A DNA stretch of 64,000 bases from an uncultured Sphingobacteriales bacterium. Lineage in GTDB: Bacteria > Bacteroidota > Bacteroidia > Chitinophagales > Chitinophagaceae. The notes under the pieces were generated by a model. The model did no database searches and was not told the DNA's origin. It saw nothing but the letters and a program-made list of their open reading frames with translations. The translations under genes were made by a program, and so were the position numbers. Location of the stretch: positions 41,105 through 105,104 of the forward strand of contig CALKHN010000071.1 in assembly GCA_937991535.1 (NCBI GenBank), read 5' to 3'. Shown in pieces: positions 16,746-24,565 of this stretch (positions are counted from its first letter, which is position 1; every line of letters starts with the position of its first letter).

Positions 16746-19622
16746 ATGCCTAAAGACAATTCTATCAAAACGGTCCTGATCATTGGTTCAGGCCCTATTG
16801 TTATCGGACAAGCATGTGAATTTGATTATTCGGGAACTCAGGCTGCGCGAAGTCTGCGGGAGGAGGGGGTTAAAGTAATATTGATCAATAGCAACCCTGC
16901 TACCATCATGACCGATCCTATGATGGCCGACAGGGTATATTTGCTGCCGCTCACCGTAGAAAGCATTGAGCAGATACTGGAAGAGAATCAAATTGATGCG
17001 GTATTGCCTACTATGGGCGGACAAACCGCGTTGAATTTAGCCAAGGAAGCCAATGAGCTGGGTGTTTGGGAAAAATATGGGATAAGATTAATTGGTGTAG
17101 ACATCAAAGCCATTGATAAGGCGGAAGACAGAGAACGTTTCCGTAAATGGATGATTGAGTTAGGGATAGCTGTAGCGCCGGCCAGAACCGCCAACTCATT
17201 TTTAGAGGGAAAGGAAATTGCCCAGGAAATTGGATTTCCCTTAGTTATACGCCCGTCCTATACCCTTGGAGGTACGGGTGGCGGATTTGTGCTTAATAAG
17301 GAGTTTTTAGATGATGCTCTCGACAGGGGCTTATCCGCTTCCCCTATACACGAAGTGCTGGTGGAAAAAGCCGTATTGGGCTGGAAGGAATTTGAGCTGG
17401 AACTTTTGCGTGATGATGCAGATAATGTAGCAATCATATGTACGGTTGAGAATTTTGATCCTATGGGTGTTCATACGGGCGATTCAATAACCGTGGCGCC
17501 GGCTATGACGCTGAGCGATACCGCTTTTCAATTGATGCGCAATACCGCTATACGAATGATGCGCGACCTGGGTAATTTTGCCGGAGGTTGTAATGTGCAG
17601 TTCGCCCTTAACCCCGCAACAGAAGAAATTATTGCTATCGAAATTAATCCAAGGGTGAGCCGTTCTTCTGCCCTGGCCTCTAAGGCCACAGGATATCCGA
17701 TTGCTAAGATAGCCGCCAAACTGGCTATTGGGTATAACTTAGATGAACTCAAAAACCAAATCACCCAGTCTACTTCAGCCTATTTTGAGCCAACACTCGA
17801 TTATGTAATTGTAAAAGTGCCCCGGTGGAACTTTGATAAGTTTAAAGGCGCCAATGATACGCTGGGTTTGCAAATGAAATCCGTGGGCGAAGTAATGTCT
17901 ATCGGCCGCAGTTTTACCGAAGCCATCCAAAAAGCATGTCAGAGTCTCGAGAATGAAGCGGTGGGTTTGGGTTACTATGGAAAAAGCATGATGCGGTCGG
18001 ACGAAATTGTGGAATATTTAAAAACGCCCAAATGGGACAGGATCTTCCGTATTAAAGATGCCCTGATGATGGGCGTAAGCGTGAAATCTATTTGTGAAGC
18101 TACCCGCATTGACCGCTGGTTTATTTACCAGATTCAGCAAATTGTAAATATTGAGAAAAGGATAGGGGAATACAACCGGCAGTCTTTACCCGATGATTTG
18201 CTGATTGAAGCCAAACACAACGGATTCAGCGATGAACAGATCTGTCGTATTATGAAAGATGGTAAAGATGAGGACATTTATGAGCGAAGGAAAAAGATGG
18301 GGCTCACACGCGTATATAAAATGGTGGATACCTGCGCCGCTGAATTTGAAGCCAAAACACCTTATTTCTACTCCAGTTTTGAGGCGCCTTCGCTTTCAGA
18401 CAACGGAAAAGCAGGTGTTGAGCACAATGAAAGTATAGTTCATCAGGGCAAAACAGCTTCCAAAAATTCCAAAGGATCTGTATTGGTTCTGGGCTCCGGC
18501 CCCAACCGCATAGGACAGGGCATTGAGTTTGATTATTGCTGTGTACACGGGTTACTCGCTATAAAGGAATGTGGCTATGAAGCCATTATGATAAATTGTA
18601 ATCCGGAAACCGTTTCAACGGATTTTGATGTAGCAGATAAACTGTATTTTGAACCTGTGTTCTGGGAACATTTATGGGAGATCATAGAATATGAAAAGCC
18701 TGTAGGTGTAATTGTGCAGTTGGGCGGCCAAACCGCATTGAAATTAGCCAAACGACTGCATGAAAAAGGCATTCGCATTATAGGTACCTCATTCGACAAT
18801 ATGGATATTGCCGAAGACAGGGGACGTTTCAGCGATCTTTTAAAAGAATTGGGTATTCCTTACCCCAATTATGGAACAGCCTACGATGCCGATGATGCTA
18901 TTGAGGTAGCCAAAGAAGTGGGTTACCCGGTGCTGGTAAGGCCAAGTTATGTGCTGGGCGGACAAAGAATGCGGATTGTATTGAATGATGAGGAACTGGA
19001 AAAAGGGGTGCTGAGTTTATTAAAGCATCTTCCCGGAAATAAGATCCTGATTGATCATTTCCTTGACCGTTGCCAGGAAGCCGAGGTAGATGCTATTTAT
19101 GATGGCGAAACCTTTCATGTAATGGGTGTAATGGAGCATATAGAGCCGGCGGGTATACATAGCGGCGACAGCAATGCCGTGTTGCCTGCTTTCAATCTTA
19201 GTCCGCTGGAAGTAACCACCATGGAGTTCTATTCAGAAAAGATCGCAAGGGCACTGGATATCCGCGGTCTCATCAATATTCAATTTGCCATCAAAGACGG
19301 CGTGGTATATGTTATAGAAGCCAATCCCCGGGCCTCCCGCACTACACCTTTCATTGCCAAGGCTTACCAGATACCTTATCTTAATATCGCTACAAAAGTT
19401 ATGCTGGGAGAAGTAAAACTGAAAGATTTGACCTTTAAGAAGAACCTGAAGGGGTTTGCCATTAAAGAACCGGTTTTCAGTTTTGATAAGTTCCCCGGTG
19501 TAAATAAAGAGCTGGGGCCGGAAATGAAATCAACCGGCGAAGCTATCCGCTTTATAAAGGATCTGCGCGATCCTTATTTCAGAACATTGTATAAGGAAAG
19601 GAGCATGCATTTGAGCAAGTAA
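16746..19622 (+). CDS. carB: Carbamoyl-phosphate synthase large subunit, without the C-terminal regulatory domain
   Basis: Makes carbamoyl phosphate from ammonia, bicarbonate and two ATP for arginine and pyrimidine synthesis. Two homologous ATP-grasp halves are seen: IIGSGPIVIGQACEFDYSG opens the first and VLGSGPNRIGQGIEFDY (about residue 579) the second; RPSYTLGGTGGG and RPSYVLGGQRM are the ATP loops. The protein ends at residue 958, shortly after the second ATP-grasp domain, so the MGS-like allosteric domain of the roughly 1,070-residue enterobacterial enzyme is missing. That shorter form is, as far as I know, usual in Bacteroidota. carA is not in the window. Confidence 0.96.
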   Translation: MPKDNSIKTVLIIGSGPIVIGQACEFDYSGTQAARSLREEGVKVILINSNPATIMTDPMMADRVYLLPLTVESIEQILEENQIDAVLPTMGGQTALNLAKEANELGVWEKYGIRLIGVDIKAIDKAEDRERFRKWMIELGIAVAPARTANSFLEGKEIAQEIGFPLVIRPSYTLGGTGGGFVLNKEFLDDALDRGLSASPIHEVLVEKAVLGWKEFELELLRDDADNVAIICTVENFDPMGVHTGDSITVAPAMTLSDTAFQLMRNTAIRMMRDLGNFAGGCNVQFALNPATEEIIAIEINPRVSRSSALASKATGYPIAKIAAKLAIGYNLDELKNQITQSTSAYFEPTLDYVIVKVPRWNFDKFKGANDTLGLQMKSVGEVMSIGRSFTEAIQKACQSLENEAVGLGYYGKSMMRSDEIVEYLKTPKWDRIFRIKDALMMGVSVKSICEATRIDRWFIYQIQQIVNIEKRIGEYNRQSLPDDLLIEAKHNGFSDEQICRIMKDGKDEDIYERRKKMGLTRVYKMVDTCAAEFEAKTPYFYSSFEAPSLSDNGKAGVEHNESIVHQGKTASKNSKGSVLVLGSGPNRIGQGIEFDYCCVHGLLAIKECGYEAIMINCNPETVSTDFDVADKLYFEPVFWEHLWEIIEYEKPVGVIVQLGGQTALKLAKRLHEKGIRIIGTSFDNMDIAEDRGRFSDLLKELGIPYPNYGTAYDADDAIEVAKEVGYPVLVRPSYVLGGQRMRIVLNDEELEKGVLSLLKHLPGNKILIDHFLDRCQEAEVDAIYDGETFHVMGVMEHIEPAGIHSGDSNAVLPAFNLSPLEVTTMEFYSEKIARALDIRGLINIQFAIKDGVVYVIEANPRASRTTPFIAKAYQIPYLNIATKVMLGEVKLKDLTFKKNLKGFAIKEPVFSFDKFPGVNKELGPEMKSTGEAIRFIKDLRDPYFRTLYKERSMHLSK

Positions 19623-19637
19623 AGCAATGAATATGGG

Positions 19638-19660
19638 CGCTGATTTTTTCAGCGTTTTTT
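19638..19660 (+). terminator. Rho-independent terminator of carB
   Basis: Six-base-pair stem CGCTGA (19638-19643)/TCAGCG (19649-19654), 5-base loop, then six T. It starts 15 bases after the carB stop. Confidence 0.75.
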
Positions 19661-19671
19661 GGCCCATGTGC

Positions 19672-19815
19672 TTATGCGGTTGCGGCAATCGCTTCCGCCT
19701 TGCTGCTCTGCATGCCCATTATCACTTCATCACGGAGGTTTAATGTTTTGGTTTGTGCGGATAGTTGAATAAAGCCTGTTACTCCAAAGAGCAATACGGT
19801 TGCCATTTTTTTCAT
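19672..19815 (-). pseudogene. TolC-family efflux protein, N-terminal stub (47 codons)
   Basis: The frame MKKMATVLLFGVTGFIQLSA is a signal peptide; it is followed by TKTLNLRDEVIMGMQSSKAE, which matches the first helix of TolC-type outer-membrane efflux proteins (LxLxDAVxxAxxNS pattern). It stops after 47 codons where about 440 would be expected. It lies 20 bases downstream of a TetR gene, the usual order for TetR-tolC-hlyD-acrB operons. The efflux genes have evidently been deleted up to the carB terminator. Called from a short match but supported by position. Confidence 0.6.
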
Positions 19816-19835
19816 TCGTGCTGAATTGAAAATTT

Positions 19836-20462
19836 TTAATTCTGATTTTTTATATCCAGATGGGCTTTCAGCAATTCCTTAAGATGAGCTTTTATTTTCG
19901 GGATCATTTTTTCGCGGTAACCTTCTTCATCATTTTTATCAATATGCATTAACCGGCAATACAGGCTTTTAGATAAAGTAACCTGTGTAAGTGTTCCCAT
20001 TACACAACCAACGGTGAGTTCCATATCTACCTTTCTGAATACTTTATTTTTTTGCCCTTCATTGATAATTTTTTTAATCTGCTCAAAATTTCTAATCTTA
20101 ATGTCAGTGATCATTTCCCTTATATCGTCTGATTGTATGGTAGGCAGGTGCATTGTCATTATGCAATGAAACTTATAATTGTTCACGATCTTGTCTACGT
20201 ACAGATCAATAAGCCTTTCAATTTTATTCCATGGAGAAAGTTTTTCGTCTTTATTCAGTTCTTCCAGGATGCCATGTGTGTAACTTGATCTGTGCGCAAT
20301 AAGAGCCACCAGCAACTTTTCCTTGGAACCGAAATAATATGAAATCATGGCAAGGTTCACCCCTGCATGCCCTGCTATATCTCTCACTGAAGTGCCGTCA
20401 AATCCTTTTTCTGCAAAAAGTGCTTCTGCCGAATCCAGTATATGCACCCGCTTATCTTTCAT
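19836..20462 (-). CDS. TetR/AcrR family transcriptional regulator
   Basis: The 208-residue protein has an N-terminal TetR helix-turn-helix: ILDSAEALFAEKGFDGTSVRDIA and NLAMISYYFGSKEKLL (residues about 8-50). The C-terminal ligand domain is all-helical. It probably represses its own operon, since two palindromic sites lie 27-57 bases upstream of its start. Downstream is only the stub of a TolC gene, so the original efflux target is gone here and the regulator may be an orphan or act elsewhere. Confidence 0.9.
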   Translation of the reverse strand: MKDKRVHILDSAEALFAEKGFDGTSVRDIAGHAGVNLAMISYYFGSKEKLLVALIAHRSSYTHGILEELNKDEKLSPWNKIERLIDLYVDKIVNNYKFHCIMTMHLPTIQSDDIREMITDIKIRNFEQIKKIINEGQKNKVFRKVDMELTVGCVMGTLTQVTLSKSLYCRLMHIDKNDEEGYREKMIPKIKAHLKELLKAHLDIKNQN

Positions 20463-20488
20463 AAAAAAGATTTATTTCGGGCACAAAA

Positions 20489-20519
20489 TTAAACAACCGT
20501 TTAAATCAAACAACCGTTT
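20489..20519. promoter_or_regulatory. Twin palindromic operators for the TetR regulator
   Basis: AAACAACCGTTT occurs at 20491-20502 and 20508-20519; each copy is a palindrome in its outer arms (AAAC/GTTT) and the first extends to TTAAAC/GTTTAA. The starts are 17 bases apart, which fits cooperative binding of two dimers. They precede the TetR start at 20462. Confidence 0.65.
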
Positions 20520-20622
20520 AACTGCTTTCTTTCGTTAATGCTTTGTTATACGGATTTTATGAGGTGTATTCCGAATCTGTCGCATTTCATGTGGGAAATC
20601 CTATATTTATTTTAAAAATAAC

Positions 20623-21101
20623 ATGCACAAACGCTTTTTACTGCTGGTTTCATGCATACTTGCGCTTACGGTTTGTGAAGCGCAGAAAATTACAGGATGC
20701 GGTTTTAAAGTTCCGCCAAGGTCATTGCGGTCTAATTTTAGTTCTGTGTATGAGGCAAAGAGTATACTGCAGAATATGCTGAATACAATTAGCTGTTCCC
20801 CTTCTCCGGACAACCCCGGTAAAAATACAGGTACCAATAGCGACCGAGCTGGATATGGCTTACCATCCAAAGCAATAAAGACGAAGTTGTTTTGCTGAGT
20901 AATGACGGCAGAAATTTTCAACAGGCAGAGATAAAAGCCGGAGAGCCTTTTGTGTTTAAGTTTGAAATTTATAATTATGGCTGGCTTCGCCTGAAATATT
21001 ACAATGGTTATCGCACGTTCAGGCTTATGCATGGAAAGGACTATAGTATACTTTGGAACAGGAGAACAGGAAACTGGACCGTAGCGGAGATTGGGCAATA
21101 G
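20623..21101 (+). pseudogene. Exported protein gene, probably frameshifted
   Basis: A frame starting MHKRFLLLVSCILALTVCEA encodes a clear signal peptide and runs to 20898. A second frame, open from about 20838 and ending at 21101, encodes a coherent beta-rich tail (SNKDEVVLLSNDGRNFQQAE, then FKFEIYNYGWLRLKYYNG). No good start exists for the second part. The simplest reading is one gene broken near 20838-20850, by mutation or sequencing error; a fusion of two fragments is also possible. I do not recognise the family. Confidence 0.5.
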
Positions 21102-21163
21102 CGCGGAAATAAAAATGATTGGCTGCGGCATGCCGGTAACAATACAAATAAGGAGGTAAAATA

Positions 21164-21508
21164 CTATTGGAACTCCTGTTCATATAGTGCCTCATTGTAT
21201 CCAATCACTATTTTGCCGTTGTATTCAATAACAGGGCGCTTAATAATACTGTGGTGCGTTAACATTAGCTGCACTGCCGCTTTTTGACTGGTTACTGCCG
21301 CCTGCTCTTCGGACGTTAAGCTTCGCCATGTGGTGCTTTTTTTATTAAATATTTTTTCCCATCCTGCCAGCTTGCTCCATTCATTTAATTTGGCGGCTGT
21401 AATGCCTGCTTCGCGGTAATTGTGGAATGCAAAATTTATTTTCCTTTTTTTCAGCCACGCTGTTGCTTTTTGTGTGCTGTCGCAATTGGGTATTCCGTAA
21501 ACGATCAT
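21164..21508 (-). CDS. ArsC/Spx family reductase (YffB-like)
   Basis: Thioredoxin-fold protein of 114 residues. MIVYGIPNCDSTQKATAWL is the N-terminal strand and active-site Cys of the YffB group of ArsC-like proteins; the C-terminal half has IIKRPVIEYNGKIVIGYNE, with the RP motif of the family. YffB-type proteins are thought to be glutathione- or thiol-dependent reductases, but their substrate is unclear. The frame continues upstream to 21580; ATG 21508 is the natural start. It lies 22 bases downstream of the next gene and probably shares its transcript. Confidence 0.88.
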   Translation of the reverse strand: MIVYGIPNCDSTQKATAWLKKRKINFAFHNYREAGITAAKLNEWSKLAGWEKIFNKKSTTWRSLTSEEQAAVTSQKAAVQLMLTHHSIIKRPVIEYNGKIVIGYNEALYEQEFQ

Positions 21509-21530
21509 TGATGTATTTGTTTTATGAGGG

Positions 21531-21854
21531 CTACCATTTTTCTTCCGTATCACCCGGGGTTTCAAAATGACTGGTATCACAACGGCTTTTTATTTTTTCT
21601 ATTTGCCGTTCTATGATCAGCGCGGCAATAATAGCTTCCGCGTTTTTATCTCCATTTGTTTGCAGTACCTGTTTCAACTTTTGTTCACTAACATCTACAC
21701 GGTACAATATATTCACCAGTCTCCCAAAATCATGTTCAATCAGTTCTTTCACTTTTTCCTGTACCAGCAGTTGCAATTCCCTTTCGTTGAACGGTTTATA
21801 TATAGCTAAGGACAGCACTTTTTTGAGTGCGTTTAGTAATGCTTTATCATCCAT
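21531..21854 (-). CDS. Conserved hypothetical protein
   Basis: A 107-residue, mostly helical, charged protein without signal peptide or cysteine-based site (single Cys near residue 93). I recognise no domain. It sits 2 bases after the TIGR02757 gene and 22 before the YffB-like gene, so it is probably co-transcribed with both. Coupled spacing is the main support for it being real. Confidence 0.65.
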   Translation of the reverse strand: MDDKALLNALKKVLSLAIYKPFNERELQLLVQEKVKELIEHDFGRLVNILYRVDVSEQKLKQVLQTNGDKNAEAIIAALIIERQIEKIKSRCDTSHFETPGDTEEKW

Positions 21855-21856
21855 GC

Positions 21857-22633
21857 TTAAAATTTTTCAACAACGCCCAGACCAAACAATGCGAAATCGT
21901 ATTGTACAGGATCTTCGGCGCAAAATTGCCGTAAATATGCAGTTAATTCCAGAGCCGTAAGCCAGTCTGTTTGATTTCGCGACACCATATTGAACCGTTT
22001 GGCTACACGGGCTACGTGCACATCAACCGGGCAAATGAGCTGCCCGGGGGAAATGTTTTTCCATATACCAAAATCAACACCCCTGTTATCGTTCCTTACC
22101 ATCCATCTTAAAAACATATTCAGCCTTTTGCAGGTAGATTTTTTATCTGGAGTAGCTATATGTTTTCGGGTACGCGGCGGTGTATCGGGAAGAGAAAAGA
22201 AATAGTGGTAAAAACCCCGCAATGCATTTTCAGTGGTAACATCATCAGGGTGCATCCATTGGGTAAAAGCTGTTTCCAGGGAATTGTAATGCGTATAGTG
22301 GTATTTCAAAAATTCAACGAAATACAGAATGTCCGTTGCATTAAATGTTCTGTGTTTAAACAGCATCAGTCTTTTCAATTCCGTTTCACCCGCATACATA
22401 CAAAAATCATGCGGCGCATTGTCCATCGCCTGCATTAAGGCTTTGCTTTTGGATATAATGGTCGTGCGGTTTCCCCAGGCTAGAATGGCAGCAAACAATG
22501 CGGCGATTTCTATATCCTGTTTTTTTGTAAAAGCATGAGGCACACCAATCGGATCGCTATCAATAAAGGAAGGCTGATTGTATTCATCCACCTTCCTGTT
22601 CATAAAATCTTTGAGATGTGAAGGCAAACTCAT
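21857..22633 (-). CDS. TIGR02757 family protein
   Basis: The 258 residues match the Bacteroidota-rich TIGR02757 family of unknown function. Visible landmarks are the start MSLPSHLKDFMNRKVDEYN, the phrase DIEIAALFAAILAWGNR (about residues 39-55) and NMFLRWMVRNDNRGVDFGIW (about 168-187), followed by a helical end with VDVHVARVAKRF. The all-helical layout recalls DNA glycosylase-like folds, but I would not assign activity. The cystathionine synthase gene ends 5 bases upstream. Confidence 0.85.
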   Translation of the reverse strand: MSLPSHLKDFMNRKVDEYNQPSFIDSDPIGVPHAFTKKQDIEIAALFAAILAWGNRTTIISKSKALMQAMDNAPHDFCMYAGETELKRLMLFKHRTFNATDILYFVEFLKYHYTHYNSLETAFTQWMHPDDVTTENALRGFYHYFFSLPDTPPRTRKHIATPDKKSTCKRLNMFLRWMVRNDNRGVDFGIWKNISPGQLICPVDVHVARVAKRFNMVSRNQTDWLTALELTAYLRQFCAEDPVQYDFALFGLGVVEKF

Positions 22634-22638
22634 GCGTA

Positions 22639-23778
22639 TTATCCTAATGCCTGCTTTAAGTCTTCTATAAGATCTTCCGCATCTTCAATACCTACGCTCA
22701 GGCGGATGAGGGAATCCACCAGTCCGTTCGCTATTCTTTCTTCCCGTGGAATAGAAGCATGCGTCATGCTGGCCGGATGACCGATCAGTGATTCCACACC
22801 ACCTAACGATTCGGCACAGGCGAAGAGCTTTGTGGATGATAATACTTTTTCTGCTGCGGCTACCGTATTATCTTTCAGCTCAAAACTGATCATGCCGCCA
22901 AAGCCGCGCATTTGCGTTTTGGCTATAGCATAATTTGGATGGTCTTCAAACCCACACCAGTGCACTTTGGCCACCCTGGTGTGCTGGCGTAGGAAATCAG
23001 CGATTTGAGCTCCGTTTTCGCAATGCCTTTGCATACGTACATGCAGTGTTTTTAAGCCGCGTAATAAAAGGAAACAATCCTGCGGGCCGGGCACGGCGCC
23101 ACATGCATTTTGTAAAAAATACAACTGGTCCGCTATCTCTTTATTACTGGTAATGATACAGCCATGCACAACATCGCTATGCCCGCCAATATATTTGGTT
23201 GCGGAATGCATTACCATATCCGCTCCAAGATCGAGCGGGTTTTGCAGGTAAGGTGAGGCGAATGTATTATCCACTGCCAGAAGAGCGCCTGCCTTTTTTG
23301 CGATAGCTGAGCAGGCTTTAATATCAATGATTCGTATTAAGGGGTTGGTAGGTGTTTCTACCCAGATCATTTTAGTGGCAGATGTAACATGCTTGCTGAT
23401 TTCATCAGCATTGCTCATGTCAATAAATTTAAACTTCAGGCCGTAGGTTTCCCAAACTTTTCTCATTAGCCGGTAAGTGCCTCCATACAAATCGTTGGTA
23501 CTTATAATTTCATCACCCGGTTTAAAAAGTTTAAGCAGTGTATCTGTTGCTGCAAGCCCGCTGCCAAAGCTAATGCCGTATTGCCCGTTTTCCGATGCGG
23601 CCAGCGCGTTTTGCAATTGCGTGCGGGTAGGATTTTGTGTGCGGGCATATTCGTATCCTTTATGTTTGCCGGGGCCATCCTGAACAAAAGTTGACGTTTG
23701 AAAAATAGGCGTCATAATAGCGCCTGTAGACGGATCAGGATGCACGCCTGCATGGATAAATTTTGTAGCTGATTTCAT
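22639..23778 (-). CDS. Cystathionine gamma-synthase / gamma-lyase (PLP, Cys/Met metabolism)
   Basis: PLP enzyme of the trans-sulfuration family, 379 residues. YEYARTQNPTRTQLQ (about residues 44-58) and SFGSGLAATDTLL contact the cofactor; MHSATKYIGGHSDVVHG carries the Schiff-base Lys. Family members either join cysteine to an activated homoserine or split cystathionine; sequence alone does not separate the two here. The frame extends eight codons upstream to 23802 but ATG 23778 is the usual start. It heads an apparent four-gene transcript down to the YffB-like gene. Confidence 0.88.
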   Translation of the reverse strand: MKSATKFIHAGVHPDPSTGAIMTPIFQTSTFVQDGPGKHKGYEYARTQNPTRTQLQNALAASENGQYGISFGSGLAATDTLLKLFKPGDEIISTNDLYGGTYRLMRKVWETYGLKFKFIDMSNADEISKHVTSATKMIWVETPTNPLIRIIDIKACSAIAKKAGALLAVDNTFASPYLQNPLDLGADMVMHSATKYIGGHSDVVHGCIITSNKEIADQLYFLQNACGAVPGPQDCFLLLRGLKTLHVRMQRHCENGAQIADFLRQHTRVAKVHWCGFEDHPNYAIAKTQMRGFGGMISFELKDNTVAAAEKVLSSTKLFACAESLGGVESLIGHPASMTHASIPREERIANGLVDSLIRLSVGIEDAEDLIEDLKQALG

Positions 23779-24087
23779 ATCGGTAAATAAAATGAAATGC
23801 AAAGATGAGGAAATGAAACGAGTTTCAACTTATCAAGTTATTTTCCGGAATTCCAGTTTAACAGAAACTTAACCCGAGCAGGGTAACAATCTGCAACATT
23901 TTTTGAAACACTTTATTGTAAAGGGTTTTGGGCGATGTATATATTATCGTATGCACGTTATATTGCCATAAGGTAAATACCATCTTATCTTGATCAATCC
24001 GCCGGCGTAGTATAATTTTCGAATAAATAATGGCGTTCTATTTTTGTTTTGTCAAAATGATTTAATTATTTAAGTAAATGTAATGTT
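23779..24087. other. Divergent promoter spacer
   Basis: This 309-base gap lies between the cystathionine enzyme gene (minus) and a PepSY-like gene (plus). A plus-strand TATTTTTG box (24039-24046) sits 41 bases before the ATG at 24088. I looked for a SAM-type riboswitch ahead of the sulfur gene and saw no matching conserved core. Confidence 0.4.
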
Positions 24088-24528
24088 ATGAAAAAGATAT
24101 TTGTTCTTGCTGTTGTTGCCCTGATGTCGGCAGGTGTGTATGCCAATGCCCCCTCCGTTAGCGAAAAGGTTCTGAAAGCGTTTCACGAAACTTTTACTGC
24201 CGCCGAAAATGTAAGCTGGCATGAAACCAAAGATCAGTATTCTGTTCGGTTTTTACAGTCGGATGTGCGGTATATTGTTTATTACAATAAGAATGGTAAA
24301 ATTACCGGTTCCATGCGTTTTTATGAACCTTCATTATTGCCCCTGAACATATTGTCGGAACTTAAAAGAAACTATGCAACGAAATCGTTTTTTGGTGTTA
24401 CTGAAATTACCTCCGGCGACAATGTTGCTTATTTTGTAAAAATGGAAGACAGCAAGAACTGGTATAGCATTAAAACAGATGCTTATGGCAATAGCGAAGT
24501 GTATGAAACGCTGAGGAAGCAAAAATAA
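24088..24528 (+). CDS. Exported PepSY-like (BLIP-fold) protein
   Basis: A 146-residue protein with a signal peptide (residues 1-19, ending GVYANA). The mature part contains the repeat-like phrase FTAAENVSWHETKDQYSVRF and a second half with VAYFVKMEDSKNWYSI, as in the PepSY-like domain family abundant in Bacteroidota (putative beta-lactamase-inhibitor-like fold). Likely periplasmic. Its function is unknown. It converges on asnB with 37 bases between stops. Confidence 0.75.
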   Translation: MKKIFVLAVVALMSAGVYANAPSVSEKVLKAFHETFTAAENVSWHETKDQYSVRFLQSDVRYIVYYNKNGKITGSMRFYEPSLLPLNILSELKRNYATKSFFGVTEITSGDNVAYFVKMEDSKNWYSIKTDAYGNSEVYETLRKQK

Positions 24529-24565
24529 TGCTGAGTTACGGTTAACGCAGCAATCCAAAGCAACC

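Noticed and set aside
23779..23900. SAM riboswitch ahead of the cystathionine enzyme gene
   Set aside because: I looked for conserved core and stems on the minus strand and saw none.
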